DNA of 64,000 nucleotides from contig NSGV01000002.1 in assembly GCA_002300355.1 (NCBI GenBank), positions 806,001 through 870,000 of the forward strand, written 5' to 3'. This document shows positions 23,587 to 32,098 of the stretch, one piece after another; positions within the stretch are counted from its first letter, which is position 1, and each line of letters starts with the position of its first letter. The notes under the pieces were generated by a model. It was not told the DNA's origin and made no database searches. It was given only the letters and a program-made list of their open reading frames with translations. This DNA is from Streptomyces sp. TLI_235. GTDB taxonomy: Bacteria > Actinomycetota > Actinomycetes > Streptomycetales > Streptomycetaceae. The position numbers and the translations under genes are program-made.

Positions 23587-25692
23587 TCAGCTCAGGCCGG
23601 GGATGAACTGGACGACGAGGTCGATGAGTTTGATGCCGACGAACGGCACGACGAGGCCGCCGAGGCCGTACACCCCGAGATTCCGGCTCAGCAGCGAACT
23701 CGCGTTCGAGGGCCGGTACTTGACGCCGCGAAGGGCGAGCGGGATCAGGCCGATGATGACCAGGGCGTTGAACACGATCGCGGAGGTGATCGCCGACTCG
23801 GGGCCGTGCAGGCCCATGATGTTCAGGTGCCGCAGGCCCGGATACACGCCGGCGAACATCGCCGGGATGATCGCGAAGTACTTCGCGACATCGTTCGCGA
23901 TCGAGAACGTGGTCAACGCGCCCCGGGTGATCAGCAGTTGCTTGCCGATCTCGACGATCTCGATCAGCTTGGTCGGGTTGGAGTCCAGGTCGACCATGTT
24001 CCCGGCCTCCTTGGCCGCCATGGTCCCGGTGTTCATCGCGACACCGACGTCCGCCTGCGCCAGCGCGGGGGCGTCGTTGGTGCCGTCACCGGTCATCGCG
24101 ACGAGCTTGCCGCCGGCCTGCTCCTTCTTGATCAGGGCCATCTTGTCCTCGGGGGTGGCCTCGGCGAGGAAGTCGTCCACGCCCGCCTCCTCCGCGATCG
24201 CCTTCGCGGTCAGCGGATTGTCGCCCGTGATCATGATGGTCTTGATGCCCATCCGGCGCAGCTCGTCGAAGCGCTCGCGCATGCCCTCCTTGACGACGTC
24301 CTTGAGGTGGATGACACCCAGGGCGCGGGGAGCGGCGCTGCCGATCCGGGAGGCGACGACCAGCGGGGTGCCGCCGGCCGCGGAGATCTGCTGGACCAGG
24401 TCCGTCACGTCCGTGCCCACGGTGCCGCCATTGGAGCTCACCCACTCGGCAACCGAGTTGGAGGCACCCTTGCGGACCTGGTGGACACCGCCGGCCTCGT
24501 CCAGGTCGACGCCTGACATGCGGGTCTGCGCGGTGAACGGGACCCAGGTGGCATGCGCCAACTCGCCCTGAGCGCGGGCCCGCAGGCCGCACCCGGTCTT
24601 GGCGAGGACGACGATCGAGCGGCCCTCGGGGGTCTCGTCGGCCAGCGAGGACAGCTGGGCGGCGTCGGCGAGCTCGTCGACCGTCACACCCGTCGCGGGC
24701 AGGAACTCGGCGGCCTGCCGGTTGCCCAGGGTGATGGTGCCGGTCTTGTCCAGCAGCAGGGTGTTGACGTCACCGGCGGCCTCGACCGCCCGGCCCGACA
24801 TCGCCAGCACGTTGCGCTGCACCAGCCGGTCCATGCCGGCGATGCCGATCGCCGAGAGCAGCGCGCCGATCGTGGTCGGGATCAGCGCGACGATCAGCGC
24901 GACCAGCACCACCATCGACTGCGGCGCACCCGCGTAGGTCGCCATCGGCTGCAGGGTCACCACCGCGATCAGGAACACGATCGTCAGCGACGCCAGCAGG
25001 ATGTTCAGCGCGATCTCGTTCGGCGTCTTCTGCCGGGCCGCGCCCTCGACCAGGGCGATCATCCGGTCGATGAACGTCTTGCCCGGCTCCGAGCTGATCT
25101 TGACGACGATCCGGTCCGACAGCACCCGGGTGCCGCCGGTGACCGCGGAACGGTCGCCGCCGGACTCGCGGATGACGGGCGCGGACTCGCCGGTGATCGC
25201 GGACTCGTCGACGCTCGCGACGCCCTCGACGACGTCACCGTCGCCGGGGATGATCTGCCCGGCCTCGACCACCACGTGGTCGCCGAGCCGCAGCGCGGTG
25301 CCGGACACCTCCTCCTCGGCCTGCGAGGCAGGCCAGCCGACCAGGCGACGGGCCATGGTGTCGCTCTTGGTCTTGCGCAGGGTGTCGGCCTGCGCCTTAC
25401 CGCGGCCCTCGGCGACGGCCTCGGCCAGGTTCGCGAAGACCACCGTCAGCCACAGCCAGGCCGTGATCGCCCAGGCGAACACCGACGGGTCGGCGATCGC
25501 CGCGACGGTCGTGACGACCGAGCCGACCTCGACCACGAACATCACGGGGTTCTTCACCATGACGCGCGGGTCAAGCTTCTTCACCGCGTCCGGCAGCGAG
25601 GCGACGATCAACTTGGGGTCGAGCAGACCTCCCTGAACTCTGTGGGGAGTCGTGCCGTGTTCAACCGGTGTGGGGGTGAGCGTGGTGGACAT
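23587..25692 (-). CDS. kdpB: Potassium-transporting ATPase subunit KdpB
   Basis: This 701-residue P-type ATPase has the phosphorylation motif DKTGT with Asp315, the actuator TGES at 167-170 (its serine is the inhibitory phosphorylation site in E. coli KdpB), the nucleotide-domain blocks KGAS and the hinge MTGDGTNDAPALAQADVG. It hydrolyses ATP to drive K+ through KdpA. Start ATG 25692 overlaps the kdpA stop by one base (TGATG), indicating translational coupling. All catalytic residues appear intact. Confidence 0.97.
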   Translation of the reverse strand: MSTTLTPTPVEHGTTPHRVQGGLLDPKLIVASLPDAVKKLDPRVMVKNPVMFVVEVGSVVTTVAAIADPSVFAWAITAWLWLTVVFANLAEAVAEGRGKAQADTLRKTKSDTMARRLVGWPASQAEEEVSGTALRLGDHVVVEAGQIIPGDGDVVEGVASVDESAITGESAPVIRESGGDRSAVTGGTRVLSDRIVVKISSEPGKTFIDRMIALVEGAARQKTPNEIALNILLASLTIVFLIAVVTLQPMATYAGAPQSMVVLVALIVALIPTTIGALLSAIGIAGMDRLVQRNVLAMSGRAVEAAGDVNTLLLDKTGTITLGNRQAAEFLPATGVTVDELADAAQLSSLADETPEGRSIVVLAKTGCGLRARAQGELAHATWVPFTAQTRMSGVDLDEAGGVHQVRKGASNSVAEWVSSNGGTVGTDVTDLVQQISAAGGTPLVVASRIGSAAPRALGVIHLKDVVKEGMRERFDELRRMGIKTIMITGDNPLTAKAIAEEAGVDDFLAEATPEDKMALIKKEQAGGKLVAMTGDGTNDAPALAQADVGVAMNTGTMAAKEAGNMVDLDSNPTKLIEIVEIGKQLLITRGALTTFSIANDVAKYFAIIPAMFAGVYPGLRHLNIMGLHGPESAITSAIVFNALVIIGLIPLALRGVKYRPSNASSLLSRNLGVYGLGGLVVPFVGIKLIDLVVQFIPGLS

Positions 25693-27353
25693 CAGTGGAG
25701 ACCTTCTGCGATCGGCCCGAGGGCCAGGGCCGGGAAGTAGGTGAGGCCGACGACGATCAGCACCACACCGGAGAGCAGGCCGACGAACAGCGGCTTGTGG
25801 GTGGGCAGCGTGCCCGCGCTCGCCGGCACCGGCTGCTGCTGCGCGAGCGAACCGGCCAGAGCCAGCACGAACACCATCGGCAGGAACCGGCCGAACGCCA
25901 TCGCCAGTCCGAGCGCCGTGTCGTACCACGGCGTGTTCACCGTGATGCCCGCGAAGGCGGAGCCGTTGTTGTTCGCGGCGGAGGTGAAGGCGTACAGCAC
26001 CTCGGAGAAGCCGTGCGGGCCGCTGTTGAGCATGCTCGCCCGCTCGCCCGGCAGGGCCATCGCTACACCCGTGCCGACCAGCACGATCGCCGGCGTGGTC
26101 AGGATGTAGAGGGAGGCGAACTTCATCTCCCGGCCGCCGAGCTTCTTGCCCAGGTACTCCGGCGTCCGGCCGACCATCAGACCGGCCACGAACACCGCGA
26201 CGATCGCCAGGATCAGCATGCCGTACAGGCCCGAGCCCGTACCGCCGGGCGCGATCTCACCCAGCATCATGTTGAAGATCGTCAACCCGCCGCCGAACGG
26301 CGTGAACGAGTCGTGGAACGAGTTCACCGCACCCGTCGACGTCAACGTCGTCGACGCCGCGAACAGACTGGACGCCGCGATGCCGAAGCGCTGCTCCTTG
26401 CCCTCCATCGCCCCGCCCGCAGCCTGCAGCGCCGTGCCCGAGTGCTGGGACTCGGCGAAGGTGATCAGCGCGGCCGAAGCCACCCAGAAGATCGCCATCA
26501 CGGCAACGATCGCGTAGCCCTGGCGGTTGTCGCCCACCATCTTGCCGAAGGTGCGTGGCAGCGAGAACGAGATCACCAGCAGCAGGAAGATCTCCAGCCA
26601 GTTGGTGAAGCCGTTCGGACTCTCGAAGGGGTGCGCGGAGTTGGCGTTGAAGAAGCCGCCGCCGTTGGTGCCCAGCTCCTTGATGACCTCCTGCGAGGCC
26701 ACCGGACCACCCGGTATCGCCTGCGCGTTGCCGCTCAGCGTCGCCACCTCGTGGAAGCCGTGGAAGTTCTGCACCACGCCGTTGGCGACCAGCACCAGCG
26801 CGAAGACGATCGACAGCGGCAGCAGGAGGCGCAGCACGATGCGGGTCAGGTCCACCCAGAAGTTGCCCACCCTGTCGGTGCGGTTGCGCGTGAAGCCCCG
26901 GATCAGCGCGGCCACGACCGCGATACCCACCGCGGCCGAGACGAAGTTCTGCACCGCCAGGCCCGCCATCTGCACCAGGTGCCCCATCGCGGACTCACCC
27001 GAGTACGACTGCCAGTTGGTGTTGGTGGTGAACGAGACCGCGGTGTTCCACGCCTGGTGGGCCTCCATCTCCGGCACACCCAGGGACAGCAGCAGGTGCG
27101 TCTGGAGCCGGATCAGGCCGTAGAGGAAGAGGATCGACAGGGCGGAGAAGGCCAGGACCGAACGCAGGTACACCGGCCAGCGCTGGTCGGCGTCACCGTC
27201 CACGCCGACGACCTTGTAGAGGCCGCGTTCGACTCTCAGGTGTTTGGCGGAGGCGAGGAGCTTGGCGATGTAGTCGCCCAGGGGTCGGTAGCACAGGGCC
27301 AGCGCGCCCACCAGGGCGAGGGCCTGCAACCACCCGGCAGCAGTGGAGCTCAT
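25692..27353 (-). CDS. kdpA: Potassium-transporting ATPase subunit KdpA
   Basis: KdpA (553 residues) is the channel-like K+-binding subunit of the superfamily of K+ transporters, with about ten transmembrane helices and four pore-loop repeats. Recognisable filter regions are SFTTNTNWQSYSGE, ELGTNGGGFFNANSAHPFES, FAASTTLTSTGAVNSFHDSF and AFTSAANNNGSAFAG. It starts two bases after the kdpF stop. Sequence is complete and unremarkable for an actinobacterium. Confidence 0.97.
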   Translation of the reverse strand: MSSTAAGWLQALALVGALALCYRPLGDYIAKLLASAKHLRVERGLYKVVGVDGDADQRWPVYLRSVLAFSALSILFLYGLIRLQTHLLLSLGVPEMEAHQAWNTAVSFTTNTNWQSYSGESAMGHLVQMAGLAVQNFVSAAVGIAVVAALIRGFTRNRTDRVGNFWVDLTRIVLRLLLPLSIVFALVLVANGVVQNFHGFHEVATLSGNAQAIPGGPVASQEVIKELGTNGGGFFNANSAHPFESPNGFTNWLEIFLLLVISFSLPRTFGKMVGDNRQGYAIVAVMAIFWVASAALITFAESQHSGTALQAAGGAMEGKEQRFGIAASSLFAASTTLTSTGAVNSFHDSFTPFGGGLTIFNMMLGEIAPGGTGSGLYGMLILAIVAVFVAGLMVGRTPEYLGKKLGGREMKFASLYILTTPAIVLVGTGVAMALPGERASMLNSGPHGFSEVLYAFTSAANNNGSAFAGITVNTPWYDTALGLAMAFGRFLPMVFVLALAGSLAQQQPVPASAGTLPTHKPLFVGLLSGVVLIVVGLTYFPALALGPIAEGLH

Positions 27354-27355
27354 GA

Positions 27356-27445
27356 TCAGAACTTCTCCGGGTAGATCAGCGCGACGACGAGGTAGCCGAC
27401 CAGCGCGACGGCGACGATGAGACCTGCGATGTTGTCGGCACTCAC
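27356..27445 (-). CDS. kdpF: KdpF small membrane subunit
   Basis: A 29-residue peptide from GTG 27445 (VSADNIAGLIVAVALVGYLV, then VALIYPEKF) is a single transmembrane helix ending in the family signature YPEKF. It stabilises the Kdp complex. It overlaps a preceding small reading frame by GTGA and precedes kdpA by two bases. Confidence 0.93.
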   Translation of the reverse strand: MSADNIAGLIVAVALVGYLVVALIYPEKF

Positions 27446-27525
27446 AGCTTCTCCACCCCCTTCGCGATCAGGGCGATGACGGCGAACACGGCGACCGTGA
27501 CACCGACGAAGACGAGATCCAGCAT
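27442..27525 (-). CDS. 27-residue membrane peptide, first gene of the kdp operon
   Basis: ATG 27525 follows GGTGGAG at good spacing. The product is MLDLVFVGVTVAVFAVIALI then AKGVEKL: one transmembrane helix with a basic cytoplasmic end, KdpF-like in size but without YPEKF. Its TGA overlaps the kdpF GTG (GTGA), so kdpF translation is probably coupled to it. It may be a second tiny Kdp subunit or a coupling leader; this is inferred from position and hydrophobicity. Confidence 0.7.
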   Translation of the reverse strand: MLDLVFVGVTVAVFAVIALIAKGVEKL

Positions 27526-27919
27526 GGGCTCCACCAACAGGTGCGAACGTTGGCCGCAGGCTCCCCCGGAGGGCCTGGCGGCACCGGCGGCAGGCCGGCG
27601 AGAGCAGCAAACCAGCGGATCCGCCACGTTCCGCGGTCCCTGACACCGTCCATACGGATGGGTCCGGATTATTGACACGGCCTTGACGGCCACGTCACTC
27701 CACCGAGACCACGACTTGGCCAGAACGTGTCGCCGGTCCTCGCCCGGAGCGCCGGCGGAGGGGCTGGACCGACGGTCTCGGATCACATCCGCGGCCACAC
27801 CGCCTGTGGTGTGGCCGGGAGCCCGGGCTGGGCGATCTGCCGGTCTCTTCGGCGAGCGCGCCTCAACGGGTAGGTTTACCTGCCGTTGAGGGCGCCGGGC
27901 GCCGTGGCTTGGGAAAGCG
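27526..27919. promoter_or_regulatory. Divergent kdp/corA control region with two hairpins
   Basis: No gene is seen in these 394 bases. CGGCCACACC (27792-27801) and GGTGTGGCCG (27808-27817) form a perfect 10-bp stem. A second imperfect one (about 27861-27890), CCTCAACGG...CCGTTGAGG, encloses TAGGTTTACCTG and lies 30 bases before the corA start. Because genes leave in both directions, these are more likely operators or leader structures than terminators. The AGGTTTACCT core is reminiscent of DtxR-type half sites, a weak resemblance. Confidence 0.4.
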
Positions 27920-28933
27920 GTGTGGGGAATGGTTGCACGGGCCGTTGTGGACTGCGCGCTGTACGAGAACGGGCTTCGCCTGCCGGAGCAGGTGGACCTG
28001 TCGGAGGTACTGCAGCGGATAGGTGAGAAGGACGGCCGGTTCGTGTGGATCGGCCTCTACCAGCCGGCCGCCGAGCAGTTCGCCGAGATCGCCGCAGCAT
28101 TCGACCTGCATCCCCTGGCGGTCGAGGACGCCGTGCGCGCCCATCAGCGACCGAAGCTGGAGCGCTACGGTGACACGCTGTTCCTGGTCCTGAAGACGAT
28201 CACCTACGTCGAGCACGACAAGGTGACGGCGACCAGCGAGATCGTCGACACCGGCGAGATCATGGTCTTCGCCGGCCCCGGATTCGCGATCGTGGTCCGC
28301 CACGGCAGCGCCCCGCCGCTCGCGGCCGTACGGCGCGACCTGGAGGCCGCACCGGAGCTGATGGCCCTGGGCCCGACGGCGGTGCTCCACGCGGTGGCCG
28401 ACCATGTCGTCGACCGGTACCTGGAGGTCGCAGACGCCTTCGAGCGGGACGTGGAGGAGTTGGAGACGGCGGTGTTCTCGCACGAGCGCACCGACGATGC
28501 GGGCCGGATCTACCAGCTGAAGCGCGAGCTGCTGGAGTTCAAGCGGGCGGTCGTGCCGCTGGGCGCGCCGCTGCAACGGCTGGCCGACGGCACGCTGCCG
28601 CTCGTGCCGGCCGCGATAGCCGCCTATCTGCGGGACGCCGCGGACCACCACGCGCAGGCGAAGGAGCGGATCCTTGCCTTCGACGAGCTGATCTCCAGCA
28701 TCCTGGCCGCGAGCATGGCGCGGCTGTCGATGCAGCAGAACACGGACATGCGCCGGATCAGTGCCTGGGCCGCGCTGGCGGCGGTGCCGACCATGACGGC
28801 GGGCGTGTACGGCATGAACTTCGACCACATGCCGGAACTGCGGTGGACGTTCGGCTACCCGGCGGTCCTGGCGTTGACGGCTACCGTCTGCGTGCTCATC
28901 TTCCGGGCGTTCCGCCGCAACGACTGGTTGTGA
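27920..28933 (+). CDS. corA: CorA-family Mg2+/divalent cation channel
   Basis: The 337-residue protein has the long cytoplasmic alpha/beta funnel and stalk helix of CorA (FDLHPLAVEDAVRAHQRPKL; RDAADHHAQAKERILAFDEL), and two C-terminal transmembrane helices. The first ends in the GMN selectivity loop (VYGMNFDHMPE). It should form a pentameric Mg2+ or Co2+ channel. GTG 27920 follows GGGAAAG; ATG 27929 in frame is an alternative with poorer spacing. It is divergent from kdp and convergent with the M-box-regulated operon, so this locus has two unrelated Mg2+ uptake routes side by side. Confidence 0.93.
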   Translation: MWGMVARAVVDCALYENGLRLPEQVDLSEVLQRIGEKDGRFVWIGLYQPAAEQFAEIAAAFDLHPLAVEDAVRAHQRPKLERYGDTLFLVLKTITYVEHDKVTATSEIVDTGEIMVFAGPGFAIVVRHGSAPPLAAVRRDLEAAPELMALGPTAVLHAVADHVVDRYLEVADAFERDVEELETAVFSHERTDDAGRIYQLKRELLEFKRAVVPLGAPLQRLADGTLPLVPAAIAAYLRDAADHHAQAKERILAFDELISSILAASMARLSMQQNTDMRRISAWAALAAVPTMTAGVYGMNFDHMPELRWTFGYPAVLALTATVCVLIFRAFRRNDWL

Positions 28934-28962
28934 CCGGTGCCGGCCTTGCGGGCCGGCGCCGG
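28934..28962. terminator. Bidirectional hairpin terminator
   Basis: CCGGTGCCGGCC (28934-28945) pairs with GGCCGGCGCCGG (28951-28962) with one G-U, loop TTGCG. It directly follows the corA stop and also ends the convergent Nramp operon. Confidence 0.75.
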
Positions 28963-28966
28963 GGGT

Positions 28967-29053
28967 TCACCGGTCGTGGTGGATCCATGCGGCGACGAAC
29001 GCGATCCAGGCGAACAGAGCCGAAAAAGTCAGCAGCGGGGCGAGGCGGCGCAT
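28967..29053 (-). CDS. 28-residue single-helix membrane peptide downstream of the Nramp-related gene
   Basis: ATG 29053 is preceded by CAGGGAGGAACCACC, one of the best ribosome sites in the window. The product, MRRLAPLLTFSALFAWIAFV then AAWIHHDR, has a basic N-terminus, one transmembrane helix and a C-terminal HHD cluster. It starts 40 bases after the Nramp-related stop on the same strand and ends at the terminator, so it is the last gene of the M-box operon. It may be a small accessory subunit, like KdpF, but no homologue is known to me. Confidence 0.65.
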   Translation of the reverse strand: MRRLAPLLTFSALFAWIAFVAAWIHHDR

Positions 29054-29092
29054 GGTGGTTCCTCCCTGGGGTGCATGTGGCGAGGGGCCGCG

Positions 29093-30418
29093 TCAGGCCA
29101 GGCCGAGCCAGCCGAGGACGGTCTGGGCGAGCAGGATGGTGGACATGGCCGCGACGCCCACGACCACGGCGGTGGCCGCGATGCGGTAGCGGGGACCGTT
29201 GGCCGCATCGCCCAGGACGGAACGGCGATTGGTGAGGACGAGGAGGTAGACCAGGACGATCGGGCTGATCAGGCCCTGGAGGACCTGGGTGCCGATCAGG
29301 AGCTGGATGACGTCCACGGGGGTGAGTGCGACGATCGCGCCGAGGGCGATCTGGGCGGTGAACAGGCCGAGGAACAGCGGGGCGTCGCGGAAGCTGCGGG
29401 ACACCGAGCGCTCCACGCCGGCGGCCTCGCCGATCGCATAGCTCGCGGAGAGCGGCACGACGGCGCCGGCCAGGGCGGAGGCGCCGATCAGGCCGAAGGC
29501 GAACAGCAGCTCCGCGCTCTGCCCGGCGACCGGCTTGAGAGCCTCGGCGGCCTGGGCGGCGGACTCCAGCGGGCCGGTGCCGCCGATCACGGAGGCGGTG
29601 GCGATGATGATCGTCAGGCTGATCAGGCAGGCGAAGACGGCGCCGAGGACCGCGTCGGCGCGGATCAGTCTGTAGTCGGCCGGTTTGGCGCCGCGGTCGA
29701 CGACGCCGGCAGCGGCATAGAACTGCATGTAGGGGCTGACGGTGGTGCCGATCAGGGCGACCGCGAGCAGGACGAAGTCCTTGCTCGGCTCGATGTGCGG
29801 AATCGCCAGGTGGCCACCGACCTGCCCCCAGTCGGGGCGGCCGAGGATCATGGCGACGGGGTAGGCGAAGAACGCCAATGACATGATGAGGAAGATGCGT
29901 TCGGCCCACTTGTACGAGCCGAAAAGCACCAGTGACCACAGGAGGACGGCGGCGGGTGGGATGACCGCCCACTTGGGGACGCCGAGGAGCTCGAACGCGG
30001 CGCCGATCCCGGCGAACTCGCTGACGACAAGTCCGGTGTTGGCCAGCAGCAGGCAGAAGACGGCGAGCGCGGTCAGGCGGAGGCTGAACTGTTCGCGGAT
30101 CAACGCTCCGAGGCCCTTGCCGGTGTGGGCACCGAGCCGGACCGCCATCTCCTGGACCATGACCAGGGCGATGGTGACCAGCACCATGAAGAACAGCGTG
30201 CCGTAGGTGAACTGGGAACCGGCACTCGCGTAGGTGGCGATGCCGGCGGCGTCGTTGCCGGCATTGGCGGCGACCAGTCCTGGTCCGGCGACCATCGCGA
30301 CGGCTCCGATGCGCCGCCAGCCCCGACGGCGGGCGGCGGGTGCAGCCGGCGCCGGGAGTACGGCGGCCGGGGAGACGGTCGCGGTGGGCGCGGTTGGGGC
30401 GTTGACGTCGCGGGTCAC
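29093..30418 (-). CDS. Nramp-related divalent cation transporter with altered metal-site motifs
   Basis: The 441-residue membrane protein has about eleven transmembrane helices and the Nramp fold signature GPGLVAANAGND...IATYASAGSQ. The canonical TM1 motif DPGN reads DAAG (56-59) and the TM6 motif MPH reads SPY (228-230). The lost methionine is the residue that favours Mn2+, Fe2+ and Cd2+. The loss fits the Mg2+-transporting Nramp-related clade. GTG 30418 overlaps the upstream sensor gene stop (GTGA). Because the operon begins with a Mg2+ riboswitch and encodes an MgtE-type sensor, Mg2+ import is the best reading. Transport itself is untested. Confidence 0.85.
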   Translation of the reverse strand: MTRDVNAPTAPTATVSPAAVLPAPAAPAARRRGWRRIGAVAMVAGPGLVAANAGNDAAGIATYASAGSQFTYGTLFFMVLVTIALVMVQEMAVRLGAHTGKGLGALIREQFSLRLTALAVFCLLLANTGLVVSEFAGIGAAFELLGVPKWAVIPPAAVLLWSLVLFGSYKWAERIFLIMSLAFFAYPVAMILGRPDWGQVGGHLAIPHIEPSKDFVLLAVALIGTTVSPYMQFYAAAGVVDRGAKPADYRLIRADAVLGAVFACLISLTIIIATASVIGGTGPLESAAQAAEALKPVAGQSAELLFAFGLIGASALAGAVVPLSASYAIGEAAGVERSVSRSFRDAPLFLGLFTAQIALGAIVALTPVDVIQLLIGTQVLQGLISPIVLVYLLVLTNRRSVLGDAANGPRYRIAATAVVVGVAAMSTILLAQTVLGWLGLA

Positions 30419-31782
30419 TTGAGGAGCCTCCGGAAGTGCAGGCGGCCGCGCTCGGGCAGCAGGGCGTCGAGGATGTCGTCGGCGAGGATCCGGCCGAGCG
30501 GGCGGCCGGCGTCGTCGACCACGAGGAGGGAGCTGGCGCGGGCGGCCACCAGATGGTCGGCGGCCTCGGCCAGGCGGGAGTCCGGGCGCACGGTGACCGG
30601 CGGTGCGAACTGGGCCAGCCATTCCACCACGTCCCCGACCAGCGCGGTGTCCTCGGCCACCGCCAGGTCGAACAGCGGAACGTCGCCGGCCAGGCGGCCG
30701 TCCTCGTCGATCACGGCGATCGCGTCGATCTCGGTGCGGTGCTCGGCCTGCGCGGCCAGCTCCGCCCGCACCTGGGCGATCGTCTGATCGGGGCGGGCGG
30801 TCACCAGCACGGTGGTCATCGCGCCACCGGCCGTGCCCTCACGGTGGGTGAGCAGGGCGCGCAACTCGGCGGCCTCGCCGGCGGGCATGCGGGTCAGCAG
30901 TGCTTCGCGCTCGCCCGGGTCGAGATCGCGCAGGGCGTCGGCGGCCTCGTCCGGTTCCATCTCGTCGAGCAGCCGGGCGGCGTGCTCGGGTGCCGCTTCG
31001 CGGAGCAGGTTCTCCAGTTCGGCGGGTTCCATCTCCTCCAGGGCGTCTGCGGCGTGCTCGGGCTCCAGCCAGCCGAGCAGCTGCTGGCGTTCGTGGCGGC
31101 CGAGGTCCTCGAGGATGTCGGCGAGGTCGGCCGGGCGCAGCCGGTGCAGTGCGGACCGGGAGGCGCGCAGCCTCACCTCGGCGGGCCCGTGGGTGGCCTG
31201 CTCGCCGAACGGGGCGACCGACTGCCAGTCCAGGACGCGGTCCGGGGTGGGCCGGACCTGCCAGCGGCGCGGGCCGAGGCGGCGCAGCAGGGTGGGCAGG
31301 GAGACGTCCACGCCGACCAGGACGGTGCGGTCGGCCAGCGGCGTCAGGTAGAGGTCGGCGGCGCGGGTGACCTGGATGCCGTCCACGTCGACGAGCTGGT
31401 GGTCCATCACGTCCCGTGCGAGCAGGACCTCGCCGGGGCGTCGGAGGTAGTCGCGGAGGTCGACGCGGGCGGTACGCAGCCGTACATGCCCGGCACCGAC
31501 CGTGTCGACCGCGCTCGCGGCGAGGAAGGCCCGGCGCCGTCCGATCCGGATGATCAGGCCGGTGACCGGCGGATAGGGCTCGGGCCCGTAGAGGCGGGCG
31601 ACCACGTCGACGACGCGGCCCACCTCCTCGCCGGACTGGTTGGCGACCGGGCCGCCGATCAGTCCGGCGAGGGACACCAGGGAGGCACGGACGGCGCGGG
31701 TCGCGGTGGTGCGGCGCGCCCCATCGGTCCTGCGGTCGCGCAGCCGGGCCGTGGTGGACATGAGCAGAGTCGTGGCAGGCAC
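30415..31782 (-). CDS. Soluble MgtE-type N-domain and CBS-pair protein with PRC-barrel-like N-terminus
   Basis: The protein (455 residues from GTG 31782, with AAGGGGG eight bases upstream) has an N-terminal PRC-barrel-like part (about 30-190), an MgtE intracellular N-domain superhelix (about 230-330, repeats such as LEDLGRHERQQLLGWLEPEH and EMEPDEAADALRDL), then two CBS motifs (about 345-455). It lacks the MgtE transmembrane pore entirely. In MgtE these domains bind Mg2+ and close the channel when cytosolic Mg2+ is high. As a separate protein translated with an Nramp-type transporter (GTGA overlap), it likely gates or regulates that transporter. Alternative starts are GTG 31791 and ATG 31761. 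Confidence 0.85.
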   Translation of the reverse strand: MPATTLLMSTTARLRDRRTDGARRTTATRAVRASLVSLAGLIGGPVANQSGEEVGRVVDVVARLYGPEPYPPVTGLIIRIGRRRAFLAASAVDTVGAGHVRLRTARVDLRDYLRRPGEVLLARDVMDHQLVDVDGIQVTRAADLYLTPLADRTVLVGVDVSLPTLLRRLGPRRWQVRPTPDRVLDWQSVAPFGEQATHGPAEVRLRASRSALHRLRPADLADILEDLGRHERQQLLGWLEPEHAADALEEMEPAELENLLREAAPEHAARLLDEMEPDEAADALRDLDPGEREALLTRMPAGEAAELRALLTHREGTAGGAMTTVLVTARPDQTIAQVRAELAAQAEHRTEIDAIAVIDEDGRLAGDVPLFDLAVAEDTALVGDVVEWLAQFAPPVTVRPDSRLAEAADHLVAARASSLLVVDDAGRPLGRILADDILDALLPERGRLHFRRLLK

Positions 31783-31929
31783 GGGGAACACCCCCTTGCC
31801 TCGGTCGGGACGAGGCATCGGGCGGCCCGGGGCACGCTGCTGCATCCGCTGGCCGGCCGCGCGCCCGGACGCACGGCGGCGTATCCCGGCAGGGCAGCCG
31901 GGCGCGGGAATTCGCCGTGCGCAGGGTGG

Positions 31930-32016
31930 TCAGAGGAAGAGAGGTTGCCGCGGGTCGCTGAAGGACGGCGAGGACAACACGGTGGAGGGCCGACTATGGC
32001 CCGGACTACTGTCCAT
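31930..32016 (-). CDS. Possible 28-codon leader peptide in the M-box leader
   Basis: Between the riboswitch terminator and the sensor gene, ATG 32016 follows a perfect GAGGAGG at suitable spacing. The frame has 28 codons with five prolines at positions 5, 10, 17, 22 and 25, starting MDSSPGHSRP and ending PRQPLFL. Proline-bearing leader peptides control Mg2+ transporter genes in enterobacteria (mgtL), so a second, translation-dependent control layer is conceivable. It ends 148 bases before the sensor start. It may instead be a chance frame. Confidence 0.45.
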   Translation of the reverse strand: MDSSPGHSRPSTVLSSPSFSDPRQPLFL

Positions 32017-32071
32017 CTCGCCTCCTCACGATCCCGGCCACGACGGGATGTCGCGGCGGCACGGCAAGGGG

Positions 32072-32091
32072 AAAGCCGGCAAAGACCCGGC
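32072..32091 (-). terminator. Riboswitch expression-platform terminator
   Basis: On the minus strand GCCGG-GTCTTTG-CCGGC is followed by TTTCCCCTT, a short intrinsic terminator 8 bases beyond the M-box end. High Mg2+ would favour the aptamer fold and termination here. Confidence 0.6.
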
Positions 32092-32098
32092 ACACCCC

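Noticed and set aside
27526..27700. Possible cyclic-di-AMP (ydaO) riboswitch upstream of kdp
   Set aside because: Only scattered GGGACC and GGAAC-like pieces were seen; the conserved core blocks were not in order.
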